A DNA stretch of 64,000 nucleotides from contig NZ_JACHNU010000002.1 in the NCBI RefSeq assembly GCF_014199525.1, positions 292,147 to 356,146 of the forward strand, given 5' to 3'. Positions within the stretch are counted from its first letter, which is position 1; each line of letters begins with the position of its first letter. The notes under the pieces are model-generated. The model was not told the origin of the DNA and searched no databases. It saw only the letters and a program-made list of their open reading frames with translations. Source of the stretch: Conexibacter arvalis (GTDB lineage Bacteria > Actinomycetota > Thermoleophilia > Solirubrobacterales > Solirubrobacteraceae). Of the stretch, positions 20,054 through 27,271 are shown one piece after another. The position numbers were made by a program, and so were the translations under genes.

Positions 20054-20179
20054 GCGCTCACGCCGCCGCGACGCAGCGCCGCACGGCTCGCGCCACGACC
20101 GCCAGGCGCGCGGCCAGCTCCTCCGCCTCTCGTCCACGGCCTCCAGCCGCCGGCCGAAATCTGCGTCGACGGCGCGGCC
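20054..20179 (-). pseudogene. Frameshifted partial duplicate of the RHH-like gene
   Basis: This 126-nt stretch aligns from end to end with 20602-20728, the 3' part of the intact gene at 20606-20860, at roughly 80% identity by eye, including the stop codon. One base is missing around 20125, which breaks the frame; part of the peptide (DADFGRRLEAVDE against DADLGRRLEAVEA) remains readable. The 5' part encoding the DNA-binding region is absent. Confidence 0.7.
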
Positions 20180-20212
20180 AGGAGGGAAGTGACACAAGCC
20201 ATCGGATATTCC

Positions 20213-20222
20213 CGTATATACG
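20213..20222. promoter_or_regulatory. Palindromic promoter/operator of the AbrB-type gene
   Basis: CGTATATACG is a perfect 10-bp palindrome 4 nt before the ATG at 20227, in the only AT-rich patch nearby. It contains a TATA-type -10 element, so a dimeric regulator binding here, plausibly the AbrB-type protein itself, would block its own promoter. Confidence 0.45.
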
Positions 20223-20226
20223 TGCG

Positions 20227-20481
20227 ATGAGAATCGTGAAGGTCCGCCGCGTCGGCAACAGCAACGTCGTCTCGATTCCACGCGAGCTGGAGGCGCGCGG
20301 CTACACCCCGGGCACCTCAGTCCTCGTCGAGGAGATGCCCGACGGCGAGCTGCGGATCATGCGTACCGATCAGGTCCGCGAGCAGATCCGCGACGTCGGC
20401 CGCCGCATCGTTGGGGAACGCAGCGAGGCGCTGCGCAACCTCGCGGAGCACGATCCCGACAGAGCGTCGCCGCGCGCCTGA
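20227..20481 (+). CDS. AbrB/MazE-type (SpoVT-AbrB) DNA-binding protein, antitoxin-like
   Basis: 84 aa. The N-terminal half has the swapped-hairpin signature VRRVGNSNVVSIPRELEARGYTPGTSVLVEEMPDGELRI; the C-terminal half is a charged helix (DQVREQIRDVGRRIVGERSEALRNLAEHD). Such proteins are often antitoxins or local regulators. No toxin gene (PIN or MazF) follows within the next few hundred bases, so it may be an orphan antitoxin or simple regulator. It sits between the intact and decayed copies of the RHH-like gene. Confidence 0.8.
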   Translation: MRIVKVRRVGNSNVVSIPRELEARGYTPGTSVLVEEMPDGELRIMRTDQVREQIRDVGRRIVGERSEALRNLAEHDPDRASPRA

Positions 20482-20605
20482 TCGCCGGCGACCGGCAGCG
20501 CTGCGAGCGCCGAGCCGACCACCTGCGCGACCGTGGCAGTGGCGCATCGCGTTTGCTCGACTGAGCGCGTCGCCCTCGTGGCATCGGTCACCTCTCCGCC
20601 AGCGC

Positions 20606-20860
20606 TCACCCCGCAGCGACGCACCGCCGCACCGCCCGCGCCACGACCGCCACACGCGCCGCCAGCTCCTCGGCTCGCGCCTCCACGGCTTCCAGCCGCC
20701 GACCGAGGTCGGCGTCAGTGGCGCGGCCGGAGTGCCGCAGCACCGCGCCGCGTATGTACTCGGCGTGCGCGATGCCGAGGCGCTCGGACTCGGCGACGAT
20801 CACCGCCCACGTGTCCGCATCGAAGCGCACCGTCGTCGTGTGCAAACGGCCGCGCGCCAT
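20606..20860 (-). CDS. Ribbon-helix-helix-like small protein
   Basis: 84 aa. The start (LHTTTVRFDADTWAVIVAESERLGIAHAEYIRGAVLRHS) resembles CopG/Arc ribbon-helix-helix DNA-binding proteins: a short strand followed by two helices. The rest (LGRRLEAVEARAEELAARVAVVARAVRRCVAA) is a predicted coiled coil. The ATG shares one base with the stop of the upstream Xre gene (TGATG), so the two are co-translated. A plasmid- or element-type regulator is likely. Its 3' part is duplicated and decayed at 20054-20179. Confidence 0.7.
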   Translation of the reverse strand: MARGRLHTTTVRFDADTWAVIVAESERLGIAHAEYIRGAVLRHSGRATDADLGRRLEAVEARAEELAARVAVVARAVRRCVAAG

Positions 20861-21117
20861 CAGGCCGCCTCGTCGCGGCGCAGCTCGTAGAGCGCGAACA
20901 ACTCCGACAGCGGCACCGCCAGCCCAGCGGCGACCTTTAGCAGGACGGCGAAGGTCGGGTTGATCTCGCCGCGCTCGATCGCGCCGACGTAGTTGCGATG
21001 CAACCCGCCCTCCAAGCCGAGCCGCTCTTGGGAGAGCGCACGCCGCGCCCGCAGCTCTCGGACCGCACGGCCGAGCACCACGTGCTCGGCCGACTGCACA
21101 CGCCGCGGCCGGCTCAC
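20860..21117 (-). CDS. Xre family helix-turn-helix regulator
   Basis: About 85 aa with a complete HTH_3 domain: LGRAVRELRARRALSQERLGLEGGLHRNYVGAIERGEINPTFAVLLKVAAGLAVPLSELFALYE. I chose the GTG at 21117; a TTG at 21201 would add 28 residues of low-complexity sequence. Overlaps the RHH-like gene by 1 nt. Small Xre/RHH pairs near a tRNA are typical of integrated elements, but no integrase is present. Confidence 0.85.
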   Translation of the reverse strand: MSRPRRVQSAEHVVLGRAVRELRARRALSQERLGLEGGLHRNYVGAIERGEINPTFAVLLKVAAGLAVPLSELFALYELRRDEAA

Positions 21118-21473
21118 TGCCGCCGCCCACGGCCGGTCAGCGCGCCGCAGCGCACGAGCATGCAACGAGGTTCCACACGCCACCAGGCGGGTGAAGGACA
21201 ATGGAGACGCATCGGAGGCTCATCCCTTCGGTGCCGGGCCCGGGGTGTCACCAGCACCGCCGGGCCGCTTTACAAGACGCAACCCACCAGAAGCTAGGTG
21301 GACCGCGATCCCGCCGCAAGGCTCTACCGCCGCCCGACGCGCCCGCACGTCTCCGCCAAGACCGCCGCAGGCAGGGCGACGCTGCACGCCGCCCGCACCC
21401 CTTAGATCCTTCCGTAGATCCTTCGGGCTTCGAAATCGCCCGAAATCCCCGCCACCACAGGGAAAACCGCTAG
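21118..21473. other. 356-nt intergenic stretch downstream of tRNA-Pro
   Basis: No gene supported. It contains a direct repeat TAGATCCTTC at 21403 and 21415 and a hairpin at 21422-21444. No second copy of the tRNA 3' end was noticed in the island that would mark an attachment site. Confidence 0.5.
21422..21444 (-). terminator. Hairpin downstream of tRNA-Pro
   Basis: TTCGGGC/GCCCGAA, a perfect 7-bp stem with a 9-nt loop, 30 nt beyond the tRNA 3' end. Possible terminator for the tRNA transcript; no clear T-tract. Confidence 0.4.
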
Positions 21474-21547
21474 TCGGGGCGCCGGGATTCGAACCCGGGA
21501 CCTCCTGCTCCCAAAGCAGGCGCGCTGCCAGGCTGCGCCACGCCCCG
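21474..21547 (-). tRNA. tRNA-Pro (anticodon TGG)
   Basis: Cloverleaf reads directly: acceptor CGGGGCG/CGCCCCG, D arm GCGC..GCGC, anticodon stem CCTGC/GCAGG with loop TTTGGGA (anticodon TGG), T arm CCGGG-TTCGAAT-CCCGG and discriminator A. CCA is not encoded. A TATACT box at 21558-21563 on the same strand lies 10 nt upstream. It flanks the small accessory island at 18.9-21.2 kb; tRNA 3' ends are common integration sites. Confidence 0.95.
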
Positions 21548-21557
21548 CGGGGGGTCG

Positions 21558-21563
21558 AGTATA
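21558..21563 (-). promoter_or_regulatory. -10 box of tRNA-Pro
   Basis: Perfect TATACT on the minus strand, 10 nt before the 5' end of the mature tRNA. Confidence 0.6.
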
Positions 21564-21600
21564 CGGTCCGGTGTGGCGGGGCTCTACCGTCTCCTCCACC

Positions 21601-22068
21601 ATGAGCGAGACGCATCGGTACGCGACGGTGACGAGCTGGACGGGGTCGACGGGCGCGGGCTACGACGCCTACGAGCGGGCGCACGCGGCCGCGGCAGTGC
21701 CGGCGGAGCAGGCGCTGACCCTCTCCTCCGACCCGGCCTTCCGAGGCGACCCGACCCTGCTCAATCCCGAGCAGCTGCTGGTGCTCGCGGCCAGCTCGTG
21801 CCAGCTGCTGAGCTTCCTGGCAGTTGCGGCGCGGGCGCGGATCGACGTCGTCGCCTACGAGGACCGCGCGGAGGGCGAGATGCCGGAGGAGCCGAGACCG
21901 GCGCGGGTGGCGCGGATCGTGCTGCGGCCGCGGATCACGATCCGGGGCGAGATGCCGAGAGGCACCCGTCTCCTCCACCTCGTCGAGGTCGCCCATCGGG
22001 AGTGCTTCATCGCCAACAGCCTCACGAGCGAGATCGAGATCCAGCCGAGCTTCCTGCGGGCGCCCTGA
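21601..22068 (+). CDS. OsmC family protein
   Basis: 155 aa. It has the OsmC/Ohr-type central helix with a redox-type Cys (NPEQLLVLAASSCQLLSFLAVAARARI) and the second Cys near the C-terminus (VAHRECFIANSLTSEIEI). The family detoxifies organic hydroperoxides with thiol cofactors. RITIRGEMPRGTRLLHLVEVAHRECFIANS corresponds to the peroxidase C-terminal domain. A second, shorter OsmC paralogue lies 1.5 kb downstream. Confidence 0.85.
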   Translation: MSETHRYATVTSWTGSTGAGYDAYERAHAAAAVPAEQALTLSSDPAFRGDPTLLNPEQLLVLAASSCQLLSFLAVAARARIDVVAYEDRAEGEMPEEPRPARVARIVLRPRITIRGEMPRGTRLLHLVEVAHRECFIANSLTSEIEIQPSFLRAP

Positions 22069-22162
22069 CACCGCGCGGCCGCACCTGCTCCCGAGGCAGG
22101 AGCCCCGCCCGCAAGACGACGGCGCACCACCGCGCGCCCGACCTACCGACTAGCCTGCCGCC

Positions 22163-23455
22163 ATGGCCGAGATCCTCCCGCTCACCGCGCTCCACTACGA
22201 CCCCGCCGTCGCCGGAGCGCTCGACGCGCTCGTCTCCCCGCCCTACGACGTCATCGACCCCGAGCAGCGCGCCGAGCTCGCCGCCCGCTCGCCGTACAAC
22301 GTCGTCCACGTCGACCTGCCCGACGCCGACCCCGCCGACCCGGCGAAGGACCCCTACGCCCACGCCGCCGCCCTCCTTCAACAGTGGCGCACCGACAAGG
22401 CGCTCGTCCACGACGAGACGCCCGCGATCTGGGCCCTCACGCAGGACTACGTCGGCCCCGACGGCCGCCGCCAGACGCGCCGCGGCTTCCTCTGCAGAGT
22501 CCGCGTCGAGCCGTACGGCGAGGGTCGCATCCGCCCGCACGAGCGGACCCATCCCGGCCCGAAGGAGGACCGCCTCCGTCTCACGCGCGCGACCCGAGCG
22601 AACCTCAGCCCGATCTTCAGCCTCTACTCCGACCCGGGCAACACCGCCTGGAGCGCGCTCACCCCGCACGTCCGCACCAGCGCGCCGTTCGGCGAGACGA
22701 CCGACGCCGACGGAACGGTCAACCGCCTCTGGCGCGTCACCGAGCCCAACGCGATCGAGACGGTCGTCGAGGCGGTCGCCGGAGCCGAGCTGCTGATCGC
22801 CGACGGCCACCACCGCTACGAGACCGCCCGCGCCTACGCCGAGGAGATCGGCGGCGAGGGCCCGCACCGCTGGGTGCTGATGTGCCTCGTCGCGCTCGAG
22901 GACCCGGGCCTGACGGTCTTCCCCACCCACCGCCTCGTCGCCGGGCTGGAGAGCGACCCCGACCGCCAGGAGGCGCTCGACCGCACGATCCGCGAGCAGT
23001 TCGACGTGATCGAGCTGCCCGACCACGGCTCGCTCGTGCCCGAGCCGCGCGCCGGCGACGACAGCGTCCAGATCGGCTACCTCGACGCGTACGGCAACGT
23101 CCCCTACCTCCTGTCGCTGAAGGACGACTCGATCGCCGACGAGCTGCTTGCGGGCCGCTCGGAGGCCTACCGCCACCTCGACACGGCGGTCCTGGAGGCG
23201 GTGATCCTCAAGCACGCGCTCGGGATGAGCGACGCGGAGATCGACCACAGAGACGGGCTCGACTACGCCCGCTCCTTCGACGAGGCGCTCGACCTGCTGC
23301 AGAGCGGCGAGTTCGACGCCGGCTTCTTCATGGGACCGACGCCCGTCGAGCGCGTGCAGGCCGTCGCGGAGGCCGGCGAGAGCATGCCGCCGAAGTCGAC
23401 CTTCTTCTTCCCGAAGGTCCCGACGGGGCTCGTCTTCAACCCGCTCGCCGAGTAG
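22163..23455 (+). CDS. DUF1015 family protein
   Basis: 430 aa. Hallmarks are the N-terminal SPPYDVIDPEQRAELAARSPYNVVHVDLP, GFLCRVRVEPYGEGRIRPHERTHPGPKEDRLRL and the central IADGHHRYETARAYAEE. The function of the family is unknown, although the conserved HE..GPKEDR and DGHHRYET motifs suggest an enzyme active site related to chromosome-partitioning ParB-type nucleotide hydrolases. TAGCCT (22151-22156) lies 6 nt before the ATG with no ribosome-binding site, so a leaderless mRNA is likely. Confidence 0.92.
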   Translation: MAEILPLTALHYDPAVAGALDALVSPPYDVIDPEQRAELAARSPYNVVHVDLPDADPADPAKDPYAHAAALLQQWRTDKALVHDETPAIWALTQDYVGPDGRRQTRRGFLCRVRVEPYGEGRIRPHERTHPGPKEDRLRLTRATRANLSPIFSLYSDPGNTAWSALTPHVRTSAPFGETTDADGTVNRLWRVTEPNAIETVVEAVAGAELLIADGHHRYETARAYAEEIGGEGPHRWVLMCLVALEDPGLTVFPTHRLVAGLESDPDRQEALDRTIREQFDVIELPDHGSLVPEPRAGDDSVQIGYLDAYGNVPYLLSLKDDSIADELLAGRSEAYRHLDTAVLEAVILKHALGMSDAEIDHRDGLDYARSFDEALDLLQSGEFDAGFFMGPTPVERVQAVAEAGESMPPKSTFFFPKVPTGLVFNPLAE

Positions 23456-23537
23456 CGCCGCCTGCCGCACCCTGACCGCCCGTGCGGCTCGCTACGATGC
23501 GCCGCTCAAAGAACTCCGAGTAGACGAAGGACGATGC

Positions 23538-23933
23538 ATGAGGGCGATCGCGCGACGCACGGGGACGTTCACGCACGAGATCGACGTGCGCGGCCACCGG
23601 CTGGTCGCTGACGAGCCGGCCGAGCACGGCGGCGACGACGACGGCCCCAGCGCACAGGAGCTGCTCGCCGCGGCGCTCGCCTCCTGCACCGCGACGACGA
23701 TCGAGATGTACGCACGTCGCAAGGGCTGGGAGATCGGCCCGATCGCCGTCGAGGCCGAGTACACCCCGGCCGAGCGCGGCGCGCCGACCCGCTTCAGACT
23801 GGTGCTGAAGCTCCCGTCGAACCTGACCGAGGAGCAGCTCGAGCGGCTGTCGGTGATCGCCGCCAAGTGCCCGGTCCACCGGACGCTCGACGGCGAGGTC
23901 ATGTTCGACGAGCGCATCGAGCTCGTCCCCTGA
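23538..23933 (+). CDS. OsmC family protein (YhfA-like)
   Basis: 131 aa. It has SAQELLAAALASCTATTIEMYARRKGW with the first Cys and IAAKCPVHRTL with the second, both in the expected places for OsmC-like peroxiredoxins of the short YhfA subgroup. AAGGA lies about 8 nt before the ATG, and TACGAT further upstream could be the -10 box, so unlike its neighbours it appears to have a normal 5' leader. Confidence 0.88.
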   Translation: MRAIARRTGTFTHEIDVRGHRLVADEPAEHGGDDDGPSAQELLAAALASCTATTIEMYARRKGWEIGPIAVEAEYTPAERGAPTRFRLVLKLPSNLTEEQLERLSVIAAKCPVHRTLDGEVMFDERIELVP

Positions 23934-23976
23934 TCGTCGCGGCGACGGCGCGCCGCCCGTCTAGACTCGGGCGGCG

Positions 23977-24555
23977 ATGACGACGGCGATCCGTGACGAG
24001 CTCCGCCGGCTGCTCGGCGCGCCCGAGCCGCCGCTCGCAGGCGCCGCGGGCGACACCGAGTCGGCCGTCCTCGTCCCCCTGTTCGAGGAGGACGGCGAGC
24101 TGCACGCCGTCTTCACCAAGCGCCGCGACGACCTGCGCCGCCACCCCGGCGAGATCTCGTTCCCCGGCGGCCGCCGCGACCATCCGCACGAGCCGCTGCA
24201 CGCGACGGCGCTGCGCGAGGCCGAGGAGGAGGTCGGGCTGGTGCCCGAGCAGGTCGACCTCGTCGGCACGCTGGCGCCGGTCCGCACCTTCGTCACCGGC
24301 TACGTGATCTACCCCCACGTCGGCCTGATCGCGCCGAGACGGGCCGACTGGGTGATCAGCGAGCACGAGGTCGCGCTCGTGATGGAGCTGCCGCTGCGCG
24401 CGCTCGTCGCCGGCTTCGACAAGCGCCCGGTGACGCGCCGCGGGATGACCTGGCAGACCGACTCCTACGTCGTCGGCGACCACTTCATCTGGGGCGCGAC
24501 CGCGCGGATCCTTGGCGACCTGCTGGAGCGGATCGGCCCGCTCGCCGACCGCTGA
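23977..24555 (+). CDS. Nudix hydrolase, CoA pyrophosphatase type
   Basis: 192 aa. The Nudix box is visible as GGRRDHPHEPLHATALREAEEEVGL. The preceding FTKRRDDLRRHPGEISFPGG is the UPF0035/NuCoA signature that marks CoA diphosphatases, which cut CoA or acyl-CoA into phosphopantetheine and 3',5'-ADP. TAGACT (23962-23967) ends 9 nt before the ATG; no ribosome-binding site, so leaderless translation is likely. Confidence 0.9.
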   Translation: MTTAIRDELRRLLGAPEPPLAGAAGDTESAVLVPLFEEDGELHAVFTKRRDDLRRHPGEISFPGGRRDHPHEPLHATALREAEEEVGLVPEQVDLVGTLAPVRTFVTGYVIYPHVGLIAPRRADWVISEHEVALVMELPLRALVAGFDKRPVTRRGMTWQTDSYVVGDHFIWGATARILGDLLERIGPLADR

Positions 24556-24571
24556 GCCCGCGCCGCCGGGC

Positions 24572-25081
24572 CTACCGCCCCGCCGGCCGCCGCGCCTCCA
24601 GCAGCCCCTCGACGCCCGCGACCGCCGCCGCCAGCCACGCCGCGTGCTCGTCGGGGTCGACCTCCAGCAGCGCGAACGGGATCTCCGAGCGCGTGCACGC
24701 CGCCCGCACCGTCTCCGCGCCGCCGGCCAGCCGCTCCGCCCCGGCGCTGCCGGCCGCCTCGTACAGCACCCCGCGCACGGTCGTGTCGATCGAGCGCTCC
24801 AGCAGCATCCTCAGCCGCGGCCCGTGGAGCGCGTCGAGCGCCTCGGGCGTCCCGCGCGCCGAGCCGAGCAGCCAGCAGAGCACCGTCACCCCGTCGAGCG
24901 CGTAGCTGAGCGTCGCGATCCGGTCGGGGTCGCCGGTCCACGCCTCCGCCCCGGCCGCCTCGATCGCGGCCCGCCGCTCCGGCGTGCGCGTCGTCCCCCG
25001 CACGGCGTGGCCGCGCGCCCGCAGCGCCCGCGCGAGCGCCTGACCGCGGCAGCCGCAGCCGACGATCAGGACCCGCGCCAT
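24572..25081 (-). CDS. NAD(P)-binding Rossmann-fold protein
   Basis: 169 aa. It begins VLIVGCGCRGQALARALRARGHAVRGTTRTPER, a nucleotide-binding P-loop of the NAD(P)-epimerase class, but is much shorter than full extended SDR enzymes and lacks the YxxxK catalytic pair. LYEAAGSAGAERLAGG and a short C-terminal helix follow. It may be a degenerate or structural relative. The ATG lies inside the end of the upstream membrane-protein gene (16-nt overlap), so the two are coupled. Confidence 0.75.
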   Translation of the reverse strand: MARVLIVGCGCRGQALARALRARGHAVRGTTRTPERRAAIEAAGAEAWTGDPDRIATLSYALDGVTVLCWLLGSARGTPEALDALHGPRLRMLLERSIDTTVRGVLYEAAGSAGAERLAGGAETVRAACTRSEIPFALLEVDPDEHAAWLAAAVAGVEGLLEARRPAGR

Positions 25082-25344
25082 CCCCGCTCGCGCGCCAGCT
25101 CCTCCTCGACCAGCCCCTCGACGGTCAGCTCCGGCTCGCCGCGGGCGCGGCGGCGCTCGTTGGCGGCCTCGAGCATCTGCGCGAGGTCCTCGCGGTCGCG
25201 CGCGGCCTCCTCGTCGGCATGCTGGCGCGGCGTTCTCCAGCCGACCTGCGCGGCGCCCGTGCCCGGGTAGAAGAGCCCGAGCGCGACGATCGCGATCACG
25301 ATCACCGCGACGATCCCGCCCATGATCGCCACGAAGGGGTCCAC
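25066..25344 (-). CDS. Small single-span membrane protein
   Basis: 92 aa. One N-terminal membrane segment (VAIMGGIVAVIVIAIVALGLFYPG), then a charged tail rich in Arg and Glu (RQHADEEAARDREDLAQMLEAANERRRARG), likely helical and cytoplasmic. GTG start; TAGACT (25354-25359) ends 9 nt before it with no ribosome-binding site. It overlaps the downstream Rossmann protein by 16 nt. Family not recognised. Confidence 0.75.
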   Translation of the reverse strand: MDPFVAIMGGIVAVIVIAIVALGLFYPGTGAAQVGWRTPRQHADEEAARDREDLAQMLEAANERRRARGEPELTVEGLVEEELARERGWRGS

Positions 25345-25639
25345 GATGGGCCGAGTCTACCCGCGGATCCGGCGGGTGGGACCGCGAACAGGTGCGCCGC
25401 AACTTCGGCTCGTGCCGTCTGTTTCAACCGGTGTCGGCGACGTTCGCGGCGATCCCCCCGAGCGGGCGCCCCGTCCCCACTTGGCGCCCGGCCCGTGGAC
25501 GTCCGCCGGCACATGGGATGGCCCGCCGGCTCCCGGCCACACCGCCCCCGTGGTCGGGAGTCGCAGGGGCCGTCCCGGCGGCGCGGCCCGCAGGCGGCCA
25601 CGAGGAGGCCGCGCGCCGCGCCAGGTAGCGTTCGCCGTC

Positions 25640-27271
25640 ATGGACCGCATGCCGCAGACCGTCGCCGTCGCGGGCGCAGGCACGATGGGGACCGGGATCG
25701 CCCAGCTCGCCTGCCTCGCCGGCGCCCGCACGCTGCTGCACGACCCCGACCCGGAGGCGCTCGCACGGGCGCTGGAGGCCGTCGCCGCCGCGCTCGACCG
25801 CGGCGCGCTGAGAGGCCGCTGGAGCGAGGACGAGGCGGCGGCCGCCGCCGAGCGGCTGCAGCCCGCCGAGACGCTGGAGGCGCTCGCGCCGGCCGGCCTC
25901 GTGATCGAGGCGGCGCCCGAGTCGCTCGAGCTCAAGCGCCAGCTGCTCGGGCGCCTCTCGCAGGTGGTCGCCGGCGACTGCGTGCTGGCGACCAACACCT
26001 CGTCGCTGCTGGTGACCGCGGTCGCCGCCGGCGCCACCGCCCCGGAGCGCGTCGTCGGCATGCACTTCTTCAACCCGGCGCCGCGGATGCGGCTGCTCGA
26101 GGTCGTCGCCGGCGTCCACACGGGCGAGCGGGCGCTCGCGGTCGCGCGCGCGACCGGCGCGGCGATGGGCAAGCGCGTGATCGACGGCGCCGACGGCCCG
26201 GGCTTCCTCGTCAACCGCGTCAACCGTCCCTTCTCGCTGGAGGCGCAGCGGCTGCTGACCGAGCGGATCGCCGACCACGCCGAGATCGACCGCATCTGCC
26301 GGCTCGGCGGTGGCTTCCCGATGGGGCCGTTCGAGCTGATGGACCTCGTCGGCGTCGACGTCGGCTTCGACGTCGCCCGCTCCTTCCACGCGCAGAGCTT
26401 CGGCGAGCCGCGCTGGCGCCCGAGCCCGCTCGTCGCGCGGATGGTCGCCGCCGGGCTCACCGGCCGCAAGTCGGGCCGCGGCTTCTACGACTACCGCGAC
26501 GGCGCCCACCGCCCGGACGACCCCGCCGCGCCGCAGGAGCCGCCGGGCGCGGGTGCGCTCGACGGCGCCCTCGTCGTCGTCGCCGGCGACACCGTCCTCG
26601 CCCACGAGCTGCTCGACCTCGGCGCCGCCGTCGGCTTCGACGCGCGCACGCCGGCGGAGGCCGACGGCGAGCTGCCGTTCCTGATCCTCGACTGCGGCGC
26701 GACCGACGACGATCCGCCGCTGCAGGGCGGCCCGCAGGCGCTCCTGCTCCACCAGGGCTCGCTCGCCGCGCTCGACGCCGGCGGCGCCGCGATCGGCTTC
26801 CACGCCCTGCCGCCGTTGTCGCCGGGCACGCTCGTCGAGCTGACCCGCGGCCCCGCCGGTGCCGGCTCAGACGCCGCCGCCGACGCCGCGGAGCGCTTCT
26901 TCGCGGCGCTCGGCTGCCCGGTCGCCTGGGTCGCCGACGCCCCGGGGCTCGTGCTCGGCCGGATCGTCTGCCAGCTCGTCAACGAGGCCGCCTTCGCGGT
27001 CGGCGAGGGCGTGGGCAGCGCCGCCGACGTCGACGAGGGCGTCGTCCACGGGCTCAACCATCCGCGCGGGATCCTCGCCTGGGCCGACGAGATCGGCCTC
27101 GACCACGTGCTCGGCGTGCTCGACGCGCTCGCCGAGGAGCACGGTGCGGAGCGCTACCGCGCGGCGCCGCTGCTGCGGCGGCTGGTGCTCTCAGACCGGC
27201 TCGGGCGCCCGACCGGCGAGGGCTTCTTCCCCGCCGACGGCGACGGCGACGACCTCGGCGGGCCCGCGTGA
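25640..27271 (+). CDS. 3-hydroxyacyl-CoA dehydrogenase
   Basis: 543 aa, in the size class of PaaH/PaaC-type 3-hydroxyadipyl-CoA dehydrogenases rather than the ~280-aa 3-hydroxybutyryl-CoA enzyme. N-terminal NAD fold VAGAGTMGTGIAQLACLAGA, then HFFNPAPRMRLLEVV (catalytic His), GFLVNRVNRPF and the 3HCDH C-terminal domain (GGGFPMGPFELMDLVGVDV). A second, more divergent 3HCDH_C-like domain occupies the last ~100 residues (APGLVLGRIVCQLVNEAAFAVGEGV). It catalyses NAD-dependent oxidation in beta-oxidation or phenylacetate-type pathways. TAGCGT (25626-25631) lies 8 nt before the ATG, suggesting leaderless mRNA. Confidence 0.92.
   Translation: MDRMPQTVAVAGAGTMGTGIAQLACLAGARTLLHDPDPEALARALEAVAAALDRGALRGRWSEDEAAAAAERLQPAETLEALAPAGLVIEAAPESLELKRQLLGRLSQVVAGDCVLATNTSSLLVTAVAAGATAPERVVGMHFFNPAPRMRLLEVVAGVHTGERALAVARATGAAMGKRVIDGADGPGFLVNRVNRPFSLEAQRLLTERIADHAEIDRICRLGGGFPMGPFELMDLVGVDVGFDVARSFHAQSFGEPRWRPSPLVARMVAAGLTGRKSGRGFYDYRDGAHRPDDPAAPQEPPGAGALDGALVVVAGDTVLAHELLDLGAAVGFDARTPAEADGELPFLILDCGATDDDPPLQGGPQALLLHQGSLAALDAGGAAIGFHALPPLSPGTLVELTRGPAGAGSDAAADAAERFFAALGCPVAWVADAPGLVLGRIVCQLVNEAAFAVGEGVGSAADVDEGVVHGLNHPRGILAWADEIGLDHVLGVLDALAEEHGAERYRAAPLLRRLVLSDRLGRPTGEGFFPADGDGDDLGGPA

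Larger units (their letters stand above)
19657..20226. other. 570-nt stretch without an intact gene
   Basis: Open frames here are Arg/Ala-rich artefacts of high GC. The stretch contains the 24-bp tandem repeats, a frameshifted partial copy of the RHH-like gene and, at its right end, the palindromic promoter of the AbrB-type gene. It looks like decaying accessory DNA. Confidence 0.6.

Noticed and set aside
21474-21547. tRNA-Pro as the proven end of a genomic island
   Set aside because: No repeated tRNA 3' end and no integrase within the window, so integration is only suggested, not shown.
24572-25081. Full-length extended SDR epimerase broken by a frameshift
   Set aside because: The frame is intact and both neighbours abut it closely; no missing domain was found in other frames, so it seems to be a naturally short Rossmann protein.
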